Positions 19,481 through 27,992 of a stretch of 64,000 bases of DNA are shown here, in pieces. The notes beneath the pieces are model-generated. The model saw only the letters and a list, made by a program, of their open reading frames with translations, had not been told where the DNA came from and did not search any database. Within the stretch, counting starts at the first letter, position 1; the number at the start of each line of letters is the position of its first letter. The stretch is from assembly GCF_904846615.1 (NCBI RefSeq), contig NZ_CAJHBK010000001.1:1054001-1118000 (forward strand). Direction: 5' to 3'. This DNA comes from Psychrobacter sp. JCM 18902. Its GTDB lineage: Bacteria > Pseudomonadota > Gammaproteobacteria > Pseudomonadales > Moraxellaceae. The translations under genes and the position numbers were made by a program.

Positions 19481-20365
19481 ATGAGTGCAAAAACATCTCC
19501 TGCCAGCAAAGCCCCTGCAAAAAAAGGGTGGTTAACACGTTTGCGCCAACGCAATGTGCTGCCAGGTTTCGGCCTGAGCATGGGTATCACGGTCTTTAGC
19601 TTGTCGCTATTGGTGGTATTACCGTTTGCCATGATGGCCTACACCACGACTCAGATGGGTTGGACTGGATTCTGGGAGACGATTAGTCAGCCGCAAGTCA
19701 CTGCTGCTATCAAGCTAAGCTTATGGATGTCGTTTTTGGCGATGCTGACCAACATGGTGTTTGGCACATTGGTCGCTTGGGTACTCGTACGCTACGAGTT
19801 CTGGGGTAAGTCGTTGATTAATGCGCTAGTTGATTTACCATTTGCATTACCAACGGCGGTCACGGGCATTTCGCTTGCGACCCTTTATGCGCCTAATGGT
19901 TTGATTGGTCAGTGGTTTGATAAATTTGGCATTCAGGTCGCCTTTACACCTATAGGTATTTGGCTCGCATTGGTTGTGGTCAGTTTTCCCTTTATTGTCC
20001 GTGCGGTACAGCCTGTACTCGCTGAGCTATCGGTTGAATTTGAAGAGGCAGCCGCGGTATTGGGCGCCAATCGTTTCACGACGTTTCGCAAAGTAATTTT
20101 GCCAGAGCTTTTGCCCGCTTTACTCATGGGTGCAGGCATGATGTTTGCCCGTGCCACTGGCGAGTACGGTTCGGTTATCTTTATCGCTGGCAATATTCCC
20201 ATGCAATCAGAGATTTTACCGCTCATTATTATTAGTAAACTAGAGCAGTTTGATGTTCAAGGAGCTTCTGCGGTTGCATTATTTATGCTACTGATCTCAT
20301 TTGTGATCTTATTGACCATTAACATTATGCAGTGGAAACTGTCGCGCCGTGTAGGAGCTCGCTAA
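19481..20365 (+). CDS. cysT: Sulfate ABC transporter permease CysT (CysU)
   Basis: One of the two inner-membrane permeases of the sulfate/thiosulfate importer. The 294-residue protein has about six hydrophobic segments and the EAA loop that contacts the ATPase (EEAAAVLGANRFTTFRKVILPELLPALL, about residues 187-214). Other family strings are DLPFALPTAVTGISLATLY and ARATGEYGSVIFIAGN. Its stop overlaps the cysW start (TAATG), so the two are translationally coupled. Confidence 0.95.
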   Translation: MSAKTSPASKAPAKKGWLTRLRQRNVLPGFGLSMGITVFSLSLLVVLPFAMMAYTTTQMGWTGFWETISQPQVTAAIKLSLWMSFLAMLTNMVFGTLVAWVLVRYEFWGKSLINALVDLPFALPTAVTGISLATLYAPNGLIGQWFDKFGIQVAFTPIGIWLALVVVSFPFIVRAVQPVLAELSVEFEEAAAVLGANRFTTFRKVILPELLPALLMGAGMMFARATGEYGSVIFIAGNIPMQSEILPLIIISKLEQFDVQGASAVALFMLLISFVILLTINIMQWKLSRRVGAR

Positions 20366-21303
20366 TGCAAATATCTAATAGCTACGACTACCAGAGCAAC
20401 GCAGCGACTAAAGATACGCCATGGATACGCCTTACCTTTATCGTCATCGCAGTGCTATTTATGGTCATCATGTTGGTCATTCCTTTACTGGCTGTGTTCT
20501 ATGAAGCTTTTAAAGGTGGCTGGCAGTTGTATATTGCCTCGCTGGTTGATCCAGAAGCCCTGCAAGCCATTAAGCTGACATTAATTACCGCGGCTATCGT
20601 CTTGCCGATTAATATGGTAATGGGTATCGCAATCGCATGGTTAGTGACGCGCTATCAGTTTAAAGGTAAGCAGCTGGTCACCACTTTGCTTGATCTGCCA
20701 TTTTCAGTATCACCCGTCGTTGCAGGTTTGATGTTTGTTTTGCTATTCGGACTCAATTCCACCATTGGCGGCTGGCTTGAAAGCATGGGATTCCAAGTTA
20801 TTTATGCGGTTCCAGGTATCGTATTGGCAACGCTGTTTGTTACTTTTCCTTTTGTAGCACGTGAGCTGATACCGCTGATGCAGACGCAAGGCGACTCTGA
20901 AGAGCAAGCGGCATTGACCTTGGGCGCAACTGGTTGGCAGACGTTTTGGCATGTGACATTACCCAATATCAAATGGGCACTACTCTATGGTTTGATTTTG
21001 ACCAATGCGCGGGCAATGGGTGAGTTTGGGGCGGTGAGTGTGGTATCTGGTCATATTCGCGGCGAGACCAATACCATGCCACTACTGGTTGAGATTGCTT
21101 ACAATGATTATAACTTTACCGCCGCTTTTGCCTTATCAAGCCTACTTGCAGCGCTGGCGCTCGTGACGTTGCTTATTCAACAAGTCATGACTAAGCTACA
21201 AGAGCGCAAATTTGCCAAGTCCGAACGGCTGGCAAGTGTGCCTGAGTTACTGGTAAATACCAACGCTACTAAGGCTACCAATACTATAATTTCAGATAAG
21301 TGA
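20365..21303 (+). CDS. cysW: Sulfate ABC transporter permease CysW
   Basis: The second permease of the sulfate importer, 312 residues. It has the EAA motif EEQAALTLGATGWQTFWHVTLPN, LDLPFSVSPVVAGLMFVLLFG and ARAMGEFGAVSVVSGHIRGET. The start is the ATG overlapping the cysT stop, with TAGGAG ten bases upstream. An earlier in-frame start at 20332 would lie inside cysT and lacks such a site. The C-terminus carries a polar tail after the last helix. Confidence 0.95.
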   Translation: MQISNSYDYQSNAATKDTPWIRLTFIVIAVLFMVIMLVIPLLAVFYEAFKGGWQLYIASLVDPEALQAIKLTLITAAIVLPINMVMGIAIAWLVTRYQFKGKQLVTTLLDLPFSVSPVVAGLMFVLLFGLNSTIGGWLESMGFQVIYAVPGIVLATLFVTFPFVARELIPLMQTQGDSEEQAALTLGATGWQTFWHVTLPNIKWALLYGLILTNARAMGEFGAVSVVSGHIRGETNTMPLLVEIAYNDYNFTAAFALSSLLAALALVTLLIQQVMTKLQERKFAKSERLASVPELLVNTNATKATNTIISDK

Positions 21304-21422
21304 TAAGCAAAACTATCTACACTTGGTCTGCACAAGGACTGGCATTAGATTTAATTTAATAATGTAAATGCGGTAACCAAAAAATCTGCCACGATACCAA
21401 AGATATAATAAGAGGACCCATT

Positions 21423-22145
21423 ATGAGCATCGAGATTCGCAACGTTAATAAAAAATTCGGTCAGTTTACCGCCTTAGATAATATCAATATCACCGTGCCG
21501 ACTGGCAAGCTGACCACTTTGCTGGGACCATCAGGCTGTGGCAAAACGACGTTGCTACGCATTATCGCCGGCTTAGAGTATGCTGACTCAGGGCAGATAT
21601 TGTTTGATGAGATGGATGTGACCAATACGCCAGTACAAAAGCGCCATATTGGCTTTATGTTTCAGCATTACGCATTGTTTCGTCATAAAAATATCGCCGA
21701 TAATGTCGCCTTTGGACTGACCTTGTTACCAAAGAATGAGCGACCGAGTAAGGCAGATATCAATAAGCGCGTTGCCGAGCTATTAGACTTGGTGCAGTTA
21801 CCACAAGTTGCCAATGCTTATCCGCATCAATTATCAGGCGGTCAGCGTCAACGGATTGCGCTGGCACGCGCCTTAGCAGTGAAGCCAAAATTATTGTTGC
21901 TCGATGAGCCTTTTGGTGCACTCGATGCCAAGGTACGTAAAGAGCTGCGCACGTGGTTAAAGAACATCCACCATGAGCTTGGTATTACCAGTATCATGGT
22001 CACTCACGATCAAGAAGAAGCCCGCGCCATCTCAGATGAGATCGTGGTCATGAATCAAGGGCGGGTAGAGCAGGTAGGCACATCGGAGGAGCTGATACAC
22101 CAGCCAGCCAATGCGTTTATCAGTGATTTTTTAGATTTGGCATAG
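21423..22145 (+). CDS. cysA: Sulfate ABC transporter ATP-binding protein CysA, short form
   Basis: This ATPase powers sulfate import. It has Walker [10 protein letters not shown] (residues 35-43), signature [15 protein letters not shown], Walker [17 protein letters not shown] and the switch histidine in MVTHDQEEA. The protein ends at residue 240, right after FISDFLDLA, so the C-terminal regulatory (TOBE-like) domain present in typical 350-residue CysA proteins is absent. The stop is followed directly by a strong terminator, and no continuation in another frame was noticed, so the short form appears to be the real product. Confidence 0.92.
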   Translation: MSIEIRNVNKKFGQFTALDNINITVPTGKLTTLLGPSGCGKTTLLRIIAGLEYADSGQILFDEMDVTNTPVQKRHIGFMFQHYALFRHKNIADNVAFGLTLLPKNERPSKADINKRVAELLDLVQLPQVANAYPHQLSGGQRQRIALARALAVKPKLLLLDEPFGALDAKVRKELRTWLKNIHHELGITSIMVTHDQEEARAISDEIVVMNQGRVEQVGTSEELIHQPANAFISDFLDLA

Positions 22146-22173
22146 TGAAATTTGGTGCAGTTTTTCTATTATC

Positions 22174-22218
22174 ACCCATAAAAAAAGACCTATTTATTGT
22201 AGGTCTTTTTTTATGGGT
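22174..22218. terminator. Strong terminator after cysA
   Basis: A long stem pairs ACCCATAAAAAAAGACCTA with TAGGTCTTTTTTTATGGGT around a short loop. It closes the sulfate uptake operon and faces the end of the minus-strand ArsR gene. Confidence 0.9.
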
Positions 22219-22294
22219 TAAAGCAGGTCTCAATTTCATTTGGTATCTAGCATTATTGAGATCAAATGTTGATAGCAATAATGCTAGATAGTCA

Positions 22295-22624
22295 TCATAT
22301 CTCAGCAGGCTTGGACATATCGAGGTCTTTGCTAGATATTTGCTTATAAGTAATATCCAAAATCTCTTGGCACCATTCTGGCAAGTCGTCAGCGACTTCA
22401 TACCACATCCACGTACCGTCGCGAACACAGCTTAAAATACCGAGTTTCTTTAAATGGTTCAAATGACGCGATATCGTTGGCTGTGGTTGATCTAGTATTT
22501 CTACCAACTCACCAACACAGCGCGATTCTTTGTTAAATAGAATTTGAAATATTTTTAAGCGCGTCGGGTCAGATAAGACTTTAAATAACTCGATAGGTCG
22601 TATCGTAAAATTATTATCAGACAT
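22295..22624 (-). CDS. ArsR-family winged-helix transcriptional regulator
   Basis: The 109-residue product is a small winged-helix protein: ELFKVLSDPTRLKIFQILF, then ESRCVGELVEILDQPQPTISRHLNHLKKLGIL as the helix-turn-helix. The cysteine in SRCVGELVEIL sits where metal-sensing ArsR/SmtB proteins carry their CxC site, but only one cysteine is present there, so the effector is unclear. The start at 22624 (MSDNNF) is preferred over the frame opening at 22741, which adds an unlikely 39-residue leader. It is divergent from bfd across a region with a Fur box. Confidence 0.85.
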   Translation of the reverse strand: MSDNNFTIRPIELFKVLSDPTRLKIFQILFNKESRCVGELVEILDQPQPTISRHLNHLKKLGILSCVRDGTWMWYEVADDLPEWCQEILDITYKQISSKDLDMSKPAEI

Positions 22625-22847
22625 AGAACAATTCCAATTGGGCTTTGTTAATAGGGGTTCAATATAACAGCAGTTATCTACAAAATCGATTAAAAAATGG
22701 GCTAAATTACAGTTCGTCGTTAATTTACTACCTTTCATCATATTCGGTTACACGCACGCTTATATTCACTTACATCAATTAACTGTGTGCAATATAACTC
22801 TACTTTGATGACTGTACTTTTATACCAATAATATATCAAATGCTATT

Positions 22848-22866
22848 GCAAATGATAATAGTTATC
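22848..22866. promoter_or_regulatory. Candidate Fur box upstream of bfd
   Basis: GCAAATGATAATAGTTATC matches the 19-bp Fur consensus at about 15 positions. It lies between the ArsR gene and bfd, a gene commonly repressed by Fur with iron. Confidence 0.6.
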
Positions 22867-23002
22867 GTTATTATACATCAAGCCATAAAAATGACCGTGA
22901 ATATCAAGACAAACACTCTACTCACCATTTTTATCATCAATGCACTAAATTTATGAGCAATAAAAGCAGTTACCGAATAGCGGTATTCAGAGGAGCCAGA
23001 CC

Positions 23003-23194
23003 ATGTACGTATGCATCTGTAATGACGTGAAAGAAAAGCAAATCAAAGCAGCCATTGCTTCAGGTATCGATACCCTTGACGGTCTAAAAGATACCCTCGA
23101 TGTTGCGACTTGCTGTGGCTGCTGCGAACCGATGGTTAACGATTACTTAGATGAGCATCATGCTAGACTCGATGTCTTGGCTTACGCTGTTTAA
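23003..23194 (+). CDS. bfd: Bacterioferritin-associated ferredoxin
   Basis: A 63-residue 2Fe-2S protein that reduces ferric iron in bacterioferritin so it can be released. The ligand pattern is present: CIC near the N-terminus (MYVCICNDV) and a CCGCC cluster about 33 residues later. AGAGGAGCC precedes the ATG. The Fur box upstream and the two bacterioferritin genes downstream fit iron mobilisation under starvation. Confidence 0.93.
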   Translation: MYVCICNDVKEKQIKAAIASGIDTLDGLKDTLDVATCCGCCEPMVNDYLDEHHARLDVLAYAV

Positions 23195-23630
23195 ACGTTA
23201 TCAAACCAGAGATTTACTACCCAGCTGTTCATCACCTCATTACACCAATATCACTAGTACGCCTCGATACCACATACATTCAATATTCCGCACTTATCCT
23301 TTGGTCATTATACATAAAGGGTAAGTTGCGAGCGTCCATATAACTTTACCTATACACCTACTTCAATGATATTGAGCATCATTAGCAGCCATTGTTGCGA
23401 TAAACCAGTGGTTACTAAAGCTAGCTAATTATGATTCTCAATTAGCATCTTATTCTTAGTTCATAACATTACAAGCTGTATAGAGCCTATATGCTACTAT
23501 ATCTGTCTCACGTTGTAAGACGTTTTGTTGATTTTGATCTTTACTGATCAGTTTACCAATAGTACTATCCTTATATGGGTAATTATGAATGTACGGTGAT
23601 CTGTAAAATATAAATAGGGGAGTATAGGTT
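23195..23630. other. Intergenic region between bfd and bfr
   Basis: No gene is seen in these 436 bases. ATGATTCTCAATTA near 23431 is only a weak Fur-like match. The region likely holds the bacterioferritin promoter, which I cannot place with confidence. Confidence 0.4.
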
Positions 23631-24119
23631 ATGATAGGTAGCCCAAAAGTCATTGATTATTTGAATTTTTTGTTAGGCGGTGAGCTTGCTGCCCGTGACC
23701 AGTATTTTATTCACTCAGAAATGTATGCTGAGTGGCATTATGGCAAATTGTACGACCGTATCCATCATGAGATGGCAGATGAGACGCTACATGCCCAATC
23801 TATTATTCGCCGTATCCTAATGCTGAGCGGCACGCCGAAAATGACGGTCAATGCCATCAATATCGGCGCGACAGTTCCTGAAATGCTGCAACTTGACCTT
23901 GAGCTAGAGTATCAAGTACAACAGCACTTAAAAGACGGTATTGCTCTCTGTGAAGCAGAGCGCGATTATGTCACGCGTGAGATGTTGGTAGAACAGCTAA
24001 AAGACACTGAAGAAGATCATGCGCATTGGCTTGAGCAACAGTTGCGCTTAATTGAGATGATCAGTCTGCCCAATTATCTACAAAGCCAAATGGCTGAAGT
24101 CACTCCCAATCTTGTTTAA
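23631..24119 (+). CDS. bfr: Bacterioferritin subunit, ferroxidase type without the heme methionine
   Basis: A 162-residue ferritin-like four-helix protein of the bacterioferritin family. With E. coli numbering, the ferroxidase ligands Glu18, Glu51, His54, Glu127 and His130 are all present. The residue normally ligating heme, Met52, is Thr (sequence ADETLH). This chain should therefore oxidise iron but not bind heme. The next gene encodes a chain with the opposite pattern, suggesting mixed shells as described for paired bacterioferritins in Neisseria and Pseudomonas. The start is supported by GGGGAG upstream. Confidence 0.93.
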   Translation: MIGSPKVIDYLNFLLGGELAARDQYFIHSEMYAEWHYGKLYDRIHHEMADETLHAQSIIRRILMLSGTPKMTVNAINIGATVPEMLQLDLELEYQVQQHLKDGIALCEAERDYVTREMLVEQLKDTEEDHAHWLEQQLRLIEMISLPNYLQSQMAEVTPNLV

Positions 24120-24186
24120 TGTCACGAAGATATGAACAATAACCATAGTATTTAGCATAAATAACGGCATGAAAGGGAGAGAGATA

Positions 24187-24666
24187 ATGAAAGGGGATAA
24201 AGAGGTTATTCGCGCTTTAAATAAAGTGCTCGGACAGTCATTGATTGCCATCAACCAGTACTTTTTACATGCGCGCATTGCGCGCCATTGGGGATTAGAA
24301 GCCCTTAATGAAAGTTTCTACAAACAATCCATCGCTGAGATGAAATGGTCTGATGAGCTGATTGCCCGGATTTTATTGCTAGGCGGTTTACCAAATTTGC
24401 AAGATTACGGCAAGATGTTCATCGGTGAAGATGTGCCAGAGATTATCGAATGCAATTTGCGCCTAGAAAAACAAAAATTCGAGATCATTACCGATGCCAT
24501 TACTCTATGTGAAACAAAGTCTGACTATGTGTCACGCCAGCTATTGGTGACGCTAAAAGATGGTAATGAAGAGTATCAAGACTGGTTAGAGACTCAAGAA
24601 GACTTGATCGAAAGCATTGGGGTTGAGCGCTATATCCAATCACAAATGGATGATGACGCGCCTTAA
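24187..24666 (+). CDS. bfr: Bacterioferritin subunit, heme-binding type lacking ferroxidase ligands
   Basis: The partner bacterioferritin chain, 159 residues from the start MKGDKEV (strong GGGAGAGAG upstream; a frame six codons longer exists). The heme ligand Met52 is retained (AEMKW). The ferroxidase residues are changed: Glu18 to Ser (GQSLIA), His54 to Trp, Glu127 to Asn and His130 to Tyr by alignment with E. coli Bfr. It should bind heme and pass electrons for iron release but not oxidise iron itself. It is co-transcribed with the upstream chain, 67 bases apart. Confidence 0.92.
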   Translation: MKGDKEVIRALNKVLGQSLIAINQYFLHARIARHWGLEALNESFYKQSIAEMKWSDELIARILLLGGLPNLQDYGKMFIGEDVPEIIECNLRLEKQKFEIITDAITLCETKSDYVSRQLLVTLKDGNEEYQDWLETQEDLIESIGVERYIQSQMDDDAP

Positions 24667-24703
24667 TGGTTCATTGTTGATGCAATGAACCGTACTATGC
24701 TCT

Positions 24704-24755
24704 AAAAATGCCAGCGTGTCGTGTGGTTTATAATCACTCACAGGCTGGCATTTTT
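24704..24755. terminator. Terminator after the bacterioferritin genes
   Basis: Perfect 12-bp arms AAAAATGCCAGC and GCTGGCATTTTT enclose a 28-base loop that itself can pair (GTG with CAC). It lies between convergent genes. Confidence 0.7.
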
Positions 24756-24857
24756 ATGTCTCATATTTGACAACACGTGCTATCTGCACTGCTGACAAAA
24801 CCAACGCTTAATCAATATTTTTTCAAATTCTTTATTCAAAATTCAAATATCAGCGGC

Positions 24858-26234
24858 TCAGTATAAGCCGCGCCCATCTTCAGGCTTAAGTCGTAAGAAG
24901 TACAGCCCCGAGAGAATGGTCAAGACCCCAAGTATCCAATAGGTGGTTTGAAACGCTGTCAGCGTATCCATTTGTAGGCGTTCACGTAACAGCGTCAGTA
25001 CCGCTGCCCCAAAAGCAATACCGAAACTAATCGCTAACTGCTGATTGACCGCCATCAAGCTATTGCCACTACTGGTTTGAGCACCTTGCAAATCACCGAT
25101 AGTAATCGTATTCATCGCGCTGAATTGCATAGAATTACAAGCGCCCATTATGGTCAAAATAGGGATAAACCATAACCACTGTGAGGCATCGGTAAACTGT
25201 GCCAACACAATGATGAGCGTGCCCATCAAAAACGTGTTGAAGACCAGCACTTTGCGATAAGTATGACGCTGAATAATTTTACTGACCCAGGGTTTAATCC
25301 CGATAGCACCGACCGCGATGGGCGCGAGGAGCCAACCTGCCTGCGACGGTGAATACTCAAACACCACTTGCAGCAACAGCGGCAGCAAAAACGGTACGGC
25401 GCTGATGCCTAATCTGGTAAATAAGTTACCAGTGATGCCAATACGAAAGGTGCGAATGTCAAACAAACTCAAGGGGAACAACGGTGCTTGACGACGCTTG
25501 GCGTGCCAGATATAAGCGCCTATCAATAAACTGGCCACCAAACTCAGCAGCAACCCATAAAATCCTCGACCAGTCTGTGAGCCGAACTCTACAGCAAGCG
25601 TAAACCCACAAGCCGCTGCCGCAAACAATAAAAATCCTGTCCAATCAAGCCGCTTGGTATCCTCAAATAAGGCAGGGACCAGTTTTTTGCCCATGATAAA
25701 GCCAAAAATACCCATCGGTATATTGATCAAAAATATCCAATGCCAACTGGTATATTGTACGATATAGCCACCTAAGACCGGTCCTACTAGCGGTGCTACC
25801 AAAGCAGGAATTACCGCAAAGTTCATAACGGTCAGCAGCTTATTGCGTGGGTAGGATTTGACCAAAATTAAGCGAGCCACAGGCGTCATCATTGCCCCGC
25901 CAATACCTTGTATAACCCGTGAACCAATCAAAAAATCCAACGTTGGTGACGCAGCACATAGCAGTGAGCCAATACAAAAGATAATAATCGCTGCCAAAAA
26001 CACTCGGCGCGTGCCGTATTTATCCGCCAAAAAACCACTGATGGGAATAAATATGGCCAAAGTTAGCGCATAGCTAATCACCGCCCACTGCATTTTTAAT
26101 GGAGACTCACCCAGCGCCTGTGCCATCTGCGGTAATGAGGTATTTAATATAGTGGCATCCAAAATTTGCATAAATAGCGCCACCGCTAGCACATAGGGCA
26201 AGTATTTATCTTGTGTCGGGGTTAGCGTTACCAT
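24858..26234 (-). CDS. MFS multidrug transporter, DHA2 (EmrB/QacA, MdtD-like)
   Basis: A 458-residue proton-coupled exporter of the major facilitator superfamily, DHA2 branch. Features are the TM1 motif LDATILNTSLPQMAQALGES, motif A GFLADKYGTRRVF, the antiporter motif C region (ALVAPLVGPVLGGYI) and WHWIFLINIPMGI. The length and these motifs are closest to E. coli MdtD. Substrates cannot be read from sequence. It stands alone, with no membrane-fusion partner beside it. Confidence 0.9.
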   Translation of the reverse strand: MVTLTPTQDKYLPYVLAVALFMQILDATILNTSLPQMAQALGESPLKMQWAVISYALTLAIFIPISGFLADKYGTRRVFLAAIIIFCIGSLLCAASPTLDFLIGSRVIQGIGGAMMTPVARLILVKSYPRNKLLTVMNFAVIPALVAPLVGPVLGGYIVQYTSWHWIFLINIPMGIFGFIMGKKLVPALFEDTKRLDWTGFLLFAAAACGFTLAVEFGSQTGRGFYGLLLSLVASLLIGAYIWHAKRRQAPLFPLSLFDIRTFRIGITGNLFTRLGISAVPFLLPLLLQVVFEYSPSQAGWLLAPIAVGAIGIKPWVSKIIQRHTYRKVLVFNTFLMGTLIIVLAQFTDASQWLWFIPILTIMGACNSMQFSAMNTITIGDLQGAQTSSGNSLMAVNQQLAISFGIAFGAAVLTLLRERLQMDTLTAFQTTYWILGVLTILSGLYFLRLKPEDGRGLY

Positions 26235-26487
26235 GTAAATCTCATTAGATATCCCATCATAAAATGAACAAAATAGTCTATTGACGACTAATTCGCTATA
26301 CCAACCGAGTAGTATAAGAAAGACTCAATCATAATAAAAGGGAATCAAAGTAACGGCTGGCGGTTGAGGTTATAGAATTCTGTGTTTAGAGGTAATAATA
26401 TTAATACTGCTTACAAGAGAGGACTTTAATATCAGGGTTGGTTATCGTTATAGTAAACCCTCGCTAACGACTTAAGCCAATAAATAA

Positions 26488-26534
26488 GCAGTATAGTCAA
26501 TCTCATATGATTGAGATGAGATTGACTATACTGC
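26488..26534. repeat. Perfect 19-bp inverted repeat, palindromic element
   Basis: Arms GCAGTATAGTCAATCTCAT and ATGAGATTGACTATACTGC are perfectly complementary around a 9-base loop. It lies 56 bases before the yghU-like gene. The loop plus right arm recurs in imperfect form at 27759-27790. It has no T-run, so it is not an ordinary terminator. It may be a small dispersed palindromic repeat or an operator. The rest of the gap 26235-26589 shows nothing else. Confidence 0.7.
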
Positions 26535-26589
26535 CGAAGATATAACTAGAAGCATCAACAACATGATAAAGATAAATTAAGGATATATT

Positions 26590-27444
26590 ATGAGTCAGGA
26601 AAATAACAAAGCTTGCAATCATACTGATGGGCAAAACGATAAATATGTTCCGCCAAAGGTTTGGACGCAGGACAAAGAAAACGGTGGTAAGTTTGCCAGT
26701 ATCAATCGTCCAACAGCGGGTGCGCGCTATGAGAAAGCGCTGCCAGTAGGCGATGCGCCATTACAGCTGTATTCATTGAATACGCCAAATGGCGTCAAGG
26801 TTAATATCCTGTTAGAAGAGCTTGCCGAGATTGGTGTTAAAGGTGCTGAATATGATGCCTATAAAATTGATATCTCTCAAGGAGAGCAGTTTGGTTCTGG
26901 CTTTGTAGCAATAAACCCTAACTCAAAAATTCCAGCCTTGGTTGATCATTCTGCCGATATAGCTGGCGAGCCGATAGCACTTTTTGAGTCTGGTGCTATC
27001 TTGATGTATCTGGCAGAAAAATTTGACCAATTTATGCCTTTATCACTTGGCAAAGCACGGGCAGAGTGTTTGTCTTGGGTCATGTGGCAGATGGGCAGTG
27101 CGCCGTTCTTAGGTGGCGGCTTCGGACATTTTTATGCTTATGCGCCTGAACCGCTAGAGTACCCGATCAACCGCTATACCATGGAAACCAAACGCCAGCT
27201 CGATGTGTTGGATACCCATCTAAAAGACAGCACATATATGTGTGGCAACAACGAAGCCGATTATAATATTGCAGATATGATTATTTGGGCATGGTATGGA
27301 CAATTGGTGCTTGGAAAGCTTTATGACGCCGCCGAGTTTCTACAAGTTGATGACTACAAGCATGTGAAGCGCTGGGCACAGGCAATTGCTGAACGTCCAG
27401 CCGTTAAGCGTGCCGTAGACCTGTCATTAAAGCCTATTGACTAA
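26590..27444 (+). CDS. yghU: Glutathione S-transferase family protein, YghU type
   Basis: A 284-residue GST of the Nu class, to which E. coli YghU belongs and which has glutathione-disulfide reductase activity. Matching strings are YVPPKVWTQDKENGG, LPVGDAPLQLYSLNTPNGVKV, VAINPNSKIPALVDH, SAPFLGGGFGHFYAYAP and YKHVKRWAQAIAERPAVKR. The N-terminal thioredoxin-like and C-terminal helical domains are both complete. The N-terminal 18 or so residues are an extra polar leader. The gene is monocistronic with a strong terminator. Confidence 0.93.
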   Translation: MSQENNKACNHTDGQNDKYVPPKVWTQDKENGGKFASINRPTAGARYEKALPVGDAPLQLYSLNTPNGVKVNILLEELAEIGVKGAEYDAYKIDISQGEQFGSGFVAINPNSKIPALVDHSADIAGEPIALFESGAILMYLAEKFDQFMPLSLGKARAECLSWVMWQMGSAPFLGGGFGHFYAYAPEPLEYPINRYTMETKRQLDVLDTHLKDSTYMCGNNEADYNIADMIIWAWYGQLVLGKLYDAAEFLQVDDYKHVKRWAQAIAERPAVKRAVDLSLKPID

Positions 27445-27467
27445 ACCTATCGATAACAGACGCATTA

Positions 27468-27514
27468 ATAAAATCAAGGCTGATAGGCTATTTGCTTATC
27501 AGCCTTGATTTTAT
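27468..27514 (+). terminator. Strong terminator after the yghU-like gene
   Basis: Perfect 18-bp arms ATAAAATCAAGGCTGATA and TATCAGCCTTGATTTTAT lie 24 bases after the stop. Confidence 0.85.
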
Positions 27515-27758
27515 CCGACATCTTGCTATTCTATATTCATATATGGTTATATTAAAATAGAGATATACTTACCTGTTTACACAATGATACATTAGTACAA
27601 CAGATAGAAACCTTAGTACGTTAAGATAGCTTGAGTACCTCAAGCAGATAATACCTTAATAAGTTGATATTTATAGTGCTTATTTGATTGGTTTAATATT
27701 ATTGGGATACCAGCAAGGCGAATAAAGCCACTTATTATATACTGAATAAATCAGACAA

Positions 27759-27790
27759 CATATCTGATTGAAATAAGATTGACTATATTG
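27759..27790. repeat. Imperfect half copy of the 26488 palindromic element
   Basis: CATATCTGATTGAAATAAGATTGACTATATTG resembles the loop and right arm at 26504-26532 with a few changes. The left arm is missing. Confidence 0.45.
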
Positions 27791-27992
27791 ATGGATAACG
27801 ATTATGAAGGATGATAACCGTAAACGGATCAACTTCTCACGACAGGCGATGGCTAGCGAATTAAAAGTTATCAATACCAAACTCAGCGCCATTTATAATG
27901 ATCAACAGATAGATGCTGATCGATACTCAATATTGCAATACAAAGCCAACTTAACCACCCATCCTAAAAAAATAAAAAAGATACTCTTATTG

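Noticed and set aside
23427..23445. Fur-like sequence upstream of the first bfr gene
   Set aside because: Only about 11 of 19 positions match the consensus, too weak to call.
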